From: Paraspadella gotoi
Lineage: Eukaryota > Chaetognatha
Assembly (NCBI GenBank): GCA_051294375.1
Contig: CM119265.1
Location: 26,289,472-26,353,471, forward strand
Reading direction: 5' to 3'
Length of the DNA stretch: 64,000 nucleotides
Shown here one piece after another: positions 57,563 to 64,000 of this stretch. The notes beneath the pieces were generated by a model. That model searched no databases. It was not told the origin of the DNA and saw nothing but the letters and a program-made list of their open reading frames with translations. The stretch's first letter is position 1; every line of letters begins with the position of its first letter. Both the position numbers and the translations under genes were made by a program.

Positions 57563-57848
57563 CCGGGTCTGCTCTCCTTCGGCGAGTTCGTCTGCCCGAC
57601 CGCTCAACCCGATTGTCGACTCTGGAATTTCTACGACCTGGCGCTCTTCTCTCTGATGGGCGTCGGCGGCGGCCTCCTCGGCGCCATCTTCAACACGCTC
57701 AACGGAGACTTGACGAGATGGCGCCAGCGGACCGTCCACAGGCGCCACAAGTCCGTCCGCGTGGCGGAGGCGGCGCTGGTGGCCCTAGTGACGTCGACGT
57801 TGACTTTCGTGGCGGCGATGGGGCTGGGAGAGTGCAAGGAGTTGCCGG
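57563..57848 (+). CDS. CLCN6: CLCN6 exon 6: middle membrane helices
   Basis: After acceptor caacctcccaag the frame reads PGLLSFGEFVC, then LWNFYDLALFSLMGVGGGLL and GAIFNTLNGDLTRWRQRTVH, ending in FVAAMGLGECKELPG. Human ClC-6 has PGLLNFGEFKC, LWTAMDLGFFVVMGVIGGLLGATFNCLNKRL and VLGECRQM. The exon carries the mid-transporter helices of the CLC fold and the loop after them. The donor is ccgg|gtgaga at 57848/57849, leaving phase 1, which matches both exon 7 copies. Error-free. The contig ends about 130 bp into the next intron, after which orientation flips. Confidence 0.98.
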
Positions 57849-57872
57849 GTGAGATAAGGTGGGGAATAGAGG

Positions 57873-57945
57873 GATTGCAGCAAGATTGTAGCAAGATTTG
57901 CAGCAAGATTGCCGCAAGACTTCCGCAAGATTGCCTTAAGATGAT
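57873..57945 (+). repeat. short tandem repeat (gcaagatt-like) just after exon 6 donor
   Basis: Five or six degenerate units of 9-11 bases related to gcaagattg in the first 100 bases of intron 6. Confidence 0.75.
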
Positions 57946-57976
57946 CTCATCCGAGGCCCAATGGAAACCCATGGCT

Positions 57977-58001
57977 NNNNNNNNNNNNNNNNNNNNNNNN
58001 N
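57977..58001. other. assembly gap (25 N); gene orientation switches here
   Basis: CLCN6 runs on the plus strand to the left and the minus strand to the right. Confidence 1.
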
Positions 58002-58075
58002 CTCGCTCTCACCACCTTTCCCTTCCCCCTCCATCTCTTCCCTCACTTCCCTCCTCGTCTTCATCTTCCTCCAAA

Positions 58076-58196
58076 TCACTCCTCCAAACTCTTATGAGTC
58101 AGGTTGTGTCTGGTGATGACTCCGAACGGCTGTCGACCGAGGGCGTTTGATCACCCAAGTGGTCGCGACCCCATCGACCCGAAGAGGTTGAACACC
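58076..58196 (-). CDS. CLCN6: CLCN6 exon 13: end of CBS2 and C-terminus
   Basis: Minus strand. After acceptor cttttctttcacag it reads VFNLFGSMG and, after indels, VITRHNLTHKSLEE, then TGA at 58078-58076. Human ClC-6 has VFNLFRTMGLRHLPVV ... VGIITRHNLTYEFLQ. This is the second half of CBS domain 2, which binds adenine nucleotides in several CLCs and regulates gating. It follows exon 12 (...SQ) in phase 0. One or two frame errors lie between the two conserved parts. If another indel is present, an open acidic frame (DLEEDEDEEGSEGRDGGG) continues toward the gap, so the exact C-terminus is uncertain. Confidence 0.88.
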
Positions 58197-58672
58197 TGTG
58201 AAAGAAAAGCCGGCCCCATTACTGTTTCTTAAAACGACTAACTTAAATTAAACTTAATTTATTACCAACCTGGAAAACCAAATCCTAACCCTGAGTCACG
58301 CAAAATCTAATATTTAACCCCGAAACCATGAATCCTTAAATCGTCTCTTTTCCGAGAGTGCCGCCCTTTTTGTTAATGTTTTCCCAAGAGTTAATTTAAC
58401 CCTTAGTCACTAAACTAATTGCACTAATCTATAATCCCAACGCCCTAACCTTAACCCATATTTTTTAACTAAAAGAATTAACCAATTTCCGATTTAAGAT
58501 AAAAATTAGACGTTCTTGGTAAATAAGGCCAATTTTATACTTATCCTTAACAATATCTCTAATTTTAAATCTCTAACTATCCTTTAAAATTAACAACTGG
58601 AACTTTAAATTCGCGAATACAAGAATGCGCGACCCGGGCGCGCCAAAAAAAATAATAAACATTTTCTACAAC
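58197..58672 (-). other. CLCN6: CLCN6 intron 12
   Basis: AT-rich with CCCTAA-like degenerate repeats (58260-58560). Starts gttgta on the minus strand at 58672. Confidence 0.75.
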
Positions 58673-58800
58673 CTGATACTGACGGGCATAATTGGCGGGC
58701 AGCGGTGTACGGGCTATGGGTTGATGTGAGGGCGTGAGGGTCCGACACGCGGGATTTGCCCAAGCGGCGCAAATACGGAGACCGTCGTGAATGGCGGTAG
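58673..58800 (-). CDS. CLCN6: CLCN6 exon 12: start of CBS2
   Basis: Minus strand, after acceptor cttcacctag. Allowing single-base errors it reads YP.IHD ... RV.DPHALTSTHSPYT ... SQ, like human YPRYPDIHDLDLTLLNPRMIVDVTPYMNPSPFTVSPNTHVSQ. The INPSPYTV-type motif is the signature start of CBS domain 2 in ClC-6 and ClC-7. The donor is tatcag|gttgta at 58673/58672, meeting exon 13 at SQ|VFNLF. Several indels shift the frame inside the exon. Confidence 0.8.
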
Positions 58801-58805
58801 CTAGG

Positions 58806-58824
58806 TGAAGGAGAGAGAGAAGTT

Positions 58825-58909
<85 letters not shown>

Positions 58910-58925
58910 GAGAAGAGAGAGGGGG
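58806..58925. repeat. (GA)n microsatellite in intron 11
   Basis: GA tract of about 120 bp with GAAGA interruptions and a final G run. Confidence 0.95.
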
Positions 58926-59037
58926 GGAAAATATAGAAGCCTGTGAAGAAAAGCGCAGATGATTCACTATCCTCGTGCCGTGCTTAAACCTATACACATC
59001 ACACATTTATTCTCACCGCCACACCCAATCCTCTCAC

Positions 59038-59273
59038 CGGGATAGCTTGGCGGTCATCTCGGCTGTAGAGTCGAAGCCTCCACTGCGACTCTGCGCCTCT
59101 TCGGCGCCGTAGTAGACGCCCCGCTGAGCAGCCGTACCCAACTCGGAGCGAAGATGAGGGCCGTAGGAAGGTGAGCGGCCGCGGAGAAGTGTCGTCGCGC
59201 GGAGGCCGAGTGGGATCGCGACTCGGGCGGCATGAGGAGATTCTGGGAATGGCCGAAGTTTTAGAGGCAAAAG
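59038..59273 (-). CDS. CLCN6: CLCN6 exon 11: end of CBS1 and linker
   Basis: Minus strand, after acceptor cattcatttgtcag. The frame KLRPFPESPHAARVAIPLGL leads to SYGPHLRSELGTAAQRGVYY, GAEEAQSRSGGFDS and AEMTAKLSR. Human ClC-6 reads FRPLTFHGLILRSQLVTLLVRGVCYSESQ ... YAEMAEDYPR, so this is the last strand and helix of CBS domain 1 plus the linker. The donor is tcccg|gtgaga at 59038/59037. Agreement is good in LRSEL, RGVYY and AEM. Small indels probably explain the weaker stretches. Confidence 0.82.
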
Positions 59274-59445
59274 CTGACAAATGAATGTAATATAGACAAA
59301 GAACAATAAATACCGCAAACATCTTCAAACATTCGACGACAGTGAAGACAAAAAAATATTTAAGATTATGAAAAAAACAACAAAAGCAAAAAAACAACAA
59401 AAAAACAAAAAAAAAACAACGGACGCTGATCTGAATCGTTCCAAC

Positions 59446-60156
59446 CTCCCACAGCCGAAGCCTCGGATCGCTTCTCTCAGCCTCTTCAGAAATCCCAGCC
59501 TCGACGGAGATTCTCGAAACGAACGAGGAATGATGTTGTGTGCTGGTGATGTCGTCGCCGTTGTTTATGTTGGTTACTAGGCCGAAGTTGTCGTCCGCCG
59601 CTGTTGCACCGTCGCTGATGTTGATGCTGTGAGCTGTAGTACGTCCTCGTCTTCGTCCAGCCATCATCAAGCCCTCGGGCCTTTCTCCTCCAGAAGTGGC
59701 GGCAGCCGCCTCCGTTCCCGGAACGCGGCGCAGCGCCGCCTCCGCTTCGGCCCAGGCACAAGCCCGTCTCATGATTCGCCATCCTCTGTCTTCATTCTTC
59801 TCTCCTTCTCGCTACCACAAGAATTTGGCGGCGAAAACGAATTGTTGGGAGCGAGAAACTCCTTCTGCGCCTCTCACTCCTCCTCCTTCTCTTCGAACCG
59901 TGCCGGCGTCGAGCCGTCGCCGCCTCCAACCGAGCGCCTCCAACGCCTCGTCCCGAAAGCGGAGGGCCGAGTCGCCTGTTTGTGAGAGAAGGTGAATGTG
60001 CTTCCACGGTTGCTGGAGTAATAAATGATCGTCGTCTTTTTTCTCCGGCCAGTGTTGGCTCGTTGGAGATTTCTCTTCTTTCGTGGGAGGCGAAGTGACG
60101 ACCGGAAAAGGCGTCTGTGGCCCGTGCGTCCCTTGAGGATGTCGACAGGCTTGGAC
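59446..60156 (-). CDS. CLCN6: CLCN6 exon 10: CBS1 with long insertion
   Basis: Minus strand, after acceptor cgccttcgtgccag. It opens VQAC.VDILKG.T... FPVVTSPPTKEEK (human IQSLVSILRTTVHHAFPVVTENRGNEKE), joined in phase 0 to exon 9 (YVYPHSK). The FPVV strand belongs to CBS domain 1. It continues as a poorly conserved, Ser/Arg-rich, low-complexity insertion of about 180 codons (one frame contains SINISDGATAADDNFGLVTN and SRISVEAGISEEAERSDPRL). Human ClC-6 also has a long disordered insertion in CBS1. The frame switches several times because of indels. I placed the donor at gggag|gttgga, but it is uncertain. Confidence 0.75.
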
Positions 60157-60448
60157 CTGGCACGAAGGCGGGATTTCATAATGAATAATGTGAATAGATA
60201 TATACAAATCATTAAATCCCATGAATGAAAGAATTAATAATCTAATAAAGAATCAATCAAAACAGATGCAATCATGAAATAACTGGTGGCAATGACTAGG
60301 TAATTTAATAAAGAAACAGTAGAAGAATCACTCATTCAATCAATAATCTAAATCGTTTAAATAAATAAAACCAATAAATTAATTAATTAATAACGGCAAT
60401 CGTATATTCTATTAAATCATCCAAATCAATCAGAATCAATACCTCCAC
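60157..60448 (-). other. CLCN6: CLCN6 intron 9
   Basis: AT-rich, with AATC/AATA-rich runs. Minus-strand gtggag to gccag. Confidence 0.75.
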
Positions 60449-60650
60449 CTTGGAATGAGGATAAACGTAAACCAAATCCAGTCCATGAGTCCTTGGCGCT
60501 GAAGACGATGCGCGGAAGTGGGCGGTTCCCACTCCGACGCAACAGGGAACGCCCTTGATGTTGATGTGTTTGTCGTAGATTCCTTCGTTAAAAAGTCGCT
60601 CGTCCATTTAGCTTACCATGAGGGCTGATCATGATGGGGAGGGCCCATAG
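60449..60650 (-). CDS. CLCN6: CLCN6 exon 9: last membrane helix to CBS1
   Basis: Minus strand, after acceptor ttttttcctcccag. With one or two frame corrections it reads YGLPIMISLM..KWT, then in one clean frame FNEGIYDKHINIKGVP, a disturbed EWE region, and LVYVYPHSK. Human ClC-6: [41 protein letters not shown] ... LTYVYPHTR. It thus carries the end of the last helix, the cytosolic GIYD..HI..KGVP linker and the start of CBS1. YVYPH is typical of ClC-6 and absent from ClC-7. It completes the codon split after exon 8 (ac|c). Confidence 0.9.
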
Positions 60651-60699
60651 CTGGGAGGAAAAAAAGGATGTGAGATTGTAGAGAATAATATATAGATTA

Positions 60700-62080
60700 G
60701 AATATTACTAAGTTGAGATTGGGTTCTTCAATCTCATTTACATATTGGTATGTTCTGATTTAATATTAGCAAAATGTTAGGAAAAAGCGTTCACAAGAGG
60801 CAAAATTGACTCCGTTTTTATATGCAAAAATCTTCCTTCACTCTTGCCTGATAATAAAGCCAAGGCAAAAACTGCCTTATCATTCATAAACGTCCATTTT
60901 TATCTTAAAATTCGGAATAATATGTAATATTTTTTATACTATCATTATTTTTGAATTTTGTAATATTGTTTTTTTGATATTAAATATACTAAAATATATC
61001 TTATTTAAAAAAATTATTAATGGGTGTTTTTCTTATAATAAAGAATTTGTAGTTATTGTTTAATACAATCGTAAAGAAGAAGTTTATTGTAAATTATATT
61101 AAGATTCGATTCATGCATGGTATACTTTTATTCGTGTATGAATTAGATGATGTACAATTTATACTTAACATTTAAAATTTTTTTTTTAAATTTAATTAAA
61201 ATTAGGTTCAAAAAATGATTTGGTTGAAGGTTTGGTTTAAAGATTATATTAAGATATAAAGCTTAATAATTGAATTAAAGATTTATTTGAGGGATTAACA
61301 TTTAGATTTAAAGATAAGAGTTTAAAATTAGGATAAGGGTTAGGTTAATGGATTCAGGATTAAGTTAGGGTTGAGGGAATGGTTCATAGTTTTAAAAATA
61401 GTATTTCATTAAATATTAAAATTAAAATCTGGAATAAATAAACAGAAATGGGCCCACTCTAGGGAAAAGAAGCCGGAAAACAATGCAAGTAATCCGCGAT
61501 TTAGTGCAACGAATCTGAATTTTCTAAAAAAAACAAAAACGCTTCCAGACGGCGAAAACACCGAAGGCAACAAAATAAAACTAAGCTTCAATCAAAATGA
61601 TGAGTGAAACGCCGTTGCGGGCTAAAAAAAAGGAGAAAGGGGGAAAGAAAAGAAATGAAAGAAAAGAAAGGAAGTGGGAGAAGAGAAGATGAAAGGAAAG
61701 AAAAGCAAGGTAAGAGGGGAGAAGAAAGAAAAGGAAAGAAAAGAAAGGAAAGGGAGAAGAAAAGAAAAGGAAAGAAAAAAGAAGGAAGGGAAGAAGAGAA
61801 GGAAAAGGAAAAAAGAAAGAAGAAGGGGAGAAGATCAGATTTTAGGAACATAAAATCGAGTAAAAATATTCATTTTTAAAGAGAAAAGCATCCAGTGATA
61901 TTTTAAAATTGATTTGGAGTAAAATACGTAATTACGTATAATTAACGTCGGGGGCATCTTAAACGTTACTGGCCTAATAATGATTAGTGGCAGATGCTCG
62001 GCACTAACTATGTTTTCCCATTTTAGAAACTAGATAATAGATTTGAGTTTATATCTGATAAACATAACTGTGTGGCGGTA
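60700..62080. other. CLCN6: CLCN6 intron 8, AT-rich part
   Basis: AT-rich. It includes TTAGG-like degenerate repeats (about 61200-61400) and a GAAAA/GGAAA purine tract (61628-61835). No gene seen on either strand. Confidence 0.7.
61628..61835 (+). repeat. (GAAAA)n/(GGAAA)n purine tract
   Basis: About 200 bp of purines with aaaag and aggaa units, like 3893-4232. Confidence 0.93.
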
Positions 62081-62345
62081 GATTTCACACCGCCGTCCAC
62101 GTCACACCATCCTTCAGCCAAATCCATTGGCTCAGAGGGGAACACACATCCCAGGGTAGTGTTCCATCCACAGTCCTAACGACTTCCTCTGCGTTTTGGG
62201 CAAAGCGAGACCGTCGCTGGGTAATCCGCCGCCAGTGACTGGAGGCGTCACTGAGGGTCGGAAGCCCCCAAAGGCCACAGTGAGATGCCCCCATGCCAAT
62301 GGCCATCACAGGCAACCCCGGCTGTTCCAATAACTGCTTCAATAA
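62080..62345. other. unassigned GC-rich island in intron 8
   Basis: A sharply bounded 265-bp moderately GC-rich block in AT-rich intron. One minus frame is open for 85 codons (EEVVRTVDGTLPWDVCSPLS, then QWIWLKDGVTW). It does not match the ClC-6 sequence expected between exons 8 and 9, which join directly. It may be an inserted repeat or unrelated exon. No tRNA box, inverted terminus or known domain is recognised. Confidence 0.3.
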
Positions 62346-62590
62346 TGTAAATGAACCTCAAGTTACTCGGCCTAACAATTACGGAACGCGAAAAAAACAC
62401 GGAAAAAAAAATTAAAAAGAACATGAGTAAAAAATGTAAAGCAAAGCAAAAAACAAAACTAAATAACCCTAAAACATAGTACAATAATAAACTAATGAAA
62501 TAAAATCAAAAACTGAATATTAAAAAATTAACAAAACAAAACGAAATCAAAAAAAAAAAAAACAAAATCAAAAAAAACAACCACTGACAC

Positions 62591-62822
62591 GAATGTTGTT
62601 CGTTGGACTCCGATGAGAATGACCGTCAAGTGAAATGGTCGATCCGCGCGAACGGCAGCCCGCCCAAGACGCCGGACGGCGCCCATGAGCGCGAAGGTCC
62701 CGTGAGGTAAAGGCAGCCGGTAGCCGAGGGAGAGAGAGGAGGTTGCCGAAACAGGCGTCCGTAGGCGGCGGCGCAAGTAGGCGGGACGACAGAGAGGGCC
62801 CGATGGCACTGAAGCGCCGTAG
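62591..62822 (-). CDS. CLCN6: CLCN6 exon 8: GLFVP-region anion site and membrane helices
   Basis: Minus strand, after acceptor ctctacacgccgcag. It completes the codon split by exon 7 (tggac|c) to give CWTYGASVPSG, then frames broken by indels give AAYGRLF, GTFALMGA, VLGG and LTVILIES. Human ClC-6: [28 protein letters not shown] ... [34 protein letters not shown]. This is the third conserved chloride-site segment of the CLC pore followed by two helices. The donor is cattc|gtgtca at 62591/62590, which with one base corrected ends ...NNIT, in phase with exon 9. At least three indels are present, matching the noisy quality of this part of the contig. Confidence 0.9.
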
Positions 62823-62849
62823 CTGCGGCGTGTAGAGGAGGGGGAGGGG

Positions 62850-62872
62850 AGAGAGAGAGAGAGAGAGAGAAA
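62850..62872. repeat. (GA)n microsatellite
   Basis: Short GA tract next to the exon 8 acceptor. Confidence 0.9.
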
Positions 62873-62944
62873 AATTTATAGCAAGACTTCAAAGGGCACA
62901 CAACAGCATGACTGTAAAAACGCAATGTCCACATCCATCCAACA

Positions 62945-63300
62945 CGACGACTAATTCCAACCAAAATCGACAACTATTCTCTTTCTGCGCATCCAATCAC
63001 GAACTCTCAAGTTTAAATTCAAATCAATAACAACTATCTCTTTCTCCATCCAATCAACGTAACTCTCAGTTTAATATCAATCCAATAAACAACTATTCTC
63101 TTTCTCCATCCATCACGAACTCTCTTTCTTAATTCAATCCATAACAACTATTCTCTTTCTCATGCCATCACGAGACTTCTCAGTTTAATTCAATCCAATA
63201 ACAACTATTCTCTTTTCTCCATTCCAATCACGAACTCTCATTTTAATTCCAATCCAATAACAACTATTGCTCTTTCTCCATCCCAATCACGACTTCCTCC
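62945..63300 (-). repeat. 56-bp minisatellite in intron 7
   Basis: About six tandem copies of a unit containing caataacaactattctctt and tctccatccaatcacg, with indels between copies. The reverse complement of the same unit follows the plus-strand exon 7 at 63828-64000. Confidence 0.93.
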
Positions 63301-63307
63301 AAACTCA

Positions 63308-63504
63308 GCGTCGCAACAGGCGAGGCAAGAAGAAGAAGAGATAAAAGAACGTTCCCCAACGAGGGACGAAAATTCCTTGCTGATGGAAGAGGTTGGCGAA
63401 TTGCGACCTTCTTTGCGGTTGAAGAAGAGAGTCCCATGTCGTTGTAGAACGCGAGGGACAGAAGAGATGTGCGACGACTGAAGCCTCGGCTGAGGTGGCG
63501 TTGG
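63308..63504 (-). pseudogene. CLCN6: CLCN6 exon 7, minus-strand copy with frame errors
   Basis: Minus strand, after acceptor cccacctcttcag. It begins ANATSAEASVVAHLFCPS, then matches the plus-strand copy (ND.., QFANLFHQQGIF, LACW) with at least five one-base indels, ending near gttgcgac|gctgag. It lies correctly upstream of exon 8 on this strand. Its first 12 or so codons differ from the plus copy far more than the rest does. Confidence 0.88.
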
Positions 63505-63539
63505 CTGAAGAGGTGGGTTGAGGGTGGGTGGGTAAGAGG

Positions 63540-63600
63540 GCGGTTGTGGGGCGGTGAGAGAGAGAGAGAGGAGATGAGAGAGAGAGAGAGAGTAGAGTAA
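63540..63600. repeat. (GA)n tract between the two exon 7 copies
   Basis: GA-rich spacer at the hinge of the exon 7 fold-back. Confidence 0.9.
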
Positions 63601-63630
63601 GATCGAAGTGATCAGATTTCACTGCTCCAG

Positions 63631-63817
63631 TGACCGACACCGAGGCTCTCAGCGTCCGCACATTCTTCTGTCCCTCCGGTTCTTACAACGACATGGCGAC
63701 TCTCTTCTTCAACCCGCAAGAAGTCGCAATTCGCCAACTCTTCCATCAGCAAGGAATCTTTTCGGTCCCCTCGTTGGGGACGTTCTTTATTCTCTTCTTC
63801 TTGCTCGCCTGTTGGAC
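63631..63817 (+). CDS. CLCN6: CLCN6 exon 7, plus-strand copy (clean)
   Basis: After acceptor tttcactgctccag the split codon from exon 6 (g|tg) gives VTDTEALSVRTFFCPSGSYN, then DMATLFFNPQEVAIRQLFHQ and SLGTFFILFFLLACWT, ending tggac|gtgagt. Human ClC-6: KTFFCPNDTYNDMATLFFNPQESAILQLFHQDGTFSPVTLALFFVLYFLLACWT. The segment covers the luminal loop and the helix before the GLFVP region. It has no frame errors. It is in the expected orientation relative to exons 1-6 but on the opposite strand from exons 8-13. Confidence 0.97.
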
Positions 63818-63827
63818 GTGAGTTTGG

Positions 63828-64000
63828 GAGAGTCGTGATTGGGATGGAAAAGAGTCAATAGTTGTTATTTGGATTGAATTAAAATGAGAGTTCGTGATTG
63901 GATGGAGAAAGAGAATAGTTGTTATTGGATTGAATTAAACTAGAGAGATTACGTTGATTGGCATGGAGAAAGAGAATAGTTGTTATTGGATTGAATTAAA
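63828..64000 (+). repeat. 56-bp minisatellite, inverted copy
   Basis: About three units in reverse complement of those at 62945-63300, continuing past the window edge. Confidence 0.92.

Noticed and set aside
51674-57848. CLCN7 as the identity of the chloride transporter
   Set aside because: First considered because [10 protein letters not shown] and FFLACWT occur in both proteins. [21 protein letters not shown], [18 protein letters not shown] and YVYPH segments fit ClC-6 clearly better than ClC-7.
59034-59985. Plus-strand Ser/Arg-rich frames of about 100-118 codons
   Set aside because: Antisense shadows of GC-rich CLCN6 exons 10-11. Conserved ClC-6 segments and splice sites are on the minus strand.

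Overview
This window is eukaryotic nuclear DNA, probably from an invertebrate animal. The DNA is AT-rich with GC-rich coding islands. Genes are split by GT-AG introns, and there is a tRNA-derived SINE. Simple repeats, mostly (GA)n/(CT)n with (TTA)n, (ATTT)n, (ATC)n, (GAAAA)n and others, are extremely dense, as in decapod crustaceans or some other arthropods and molluscs. The species cannot be fixed from the sequence. Nine N-runs (seven of 25 bases, one of 95, one of 522) cut the window into ten contigs. Abundant one-base indels between otherwise identical copies point to weakly polished long reads.

One gene is identified with certainty: an orthologue of CLCN6, the late-endosomal 2Cl-/H+ exchanger ClC-6. 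I can follow 13 coding exons (numbering mine). Exon 1 (32062-33305) has a long Ser/Pro-rich N-terminus ending in GKDYESLDYDR. Exons 2 and 3 lie in several copies at 37.7-40.6 kb. Exons 4 (51674-51804), 5 (52207-52533, with gating and proton glutamates) and 6 (57563-57848) are clean on the + strand. Exons 8-13 lie on the MINUS strand of the last contig (62822 down to 58076). Exon 7 occurs there in both orientations (63308-63504 minus, 63631-63817 plus). Splice phases agree at every boundary I could test, so the gene is nearly complete but its 3' half is inverted relative to its 5' half.

Region by region. 1-14 kb: simple repeats and AT-rich DNA with a few weak exon candidates, no recognised gene. 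14.5-31.8 kb: a complex of two large repeats, here called X (about 4 kb) and Y (about 3.5 kb), plus a SINE. The junctions look like both alleles of an approximately 3.6-kb inversion placed one after the other. 32-33.5 kb: exon 1. 33.5-51.66 kb: two near-identical 4.2-kb inverted arms (copies of X lying in CLCN6 intron 3) flank a fold-back with repeated exons 1-3, a 700-bp GA tract and a family of GC-rich hairpin-like repeats. 51.66-58 kb: exons 4-6 and a 5-kb intron carrying a 370-bp direct-repeat pair. 58-64 kb: exons 7-13, antisense, ending in an exon-7 fold-back.

The striking structures (palindromes, fold-backs, exon shuffles) are most simply explained by assembly or amplification chimeras plus unmerged haplotypes. 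The reciprocal SINE/X breakpoints are the one pattern that fits a real balanced inversion particularly well. No CRISPR, bacterial gene or recognisable biosynthetic or defence system is present.
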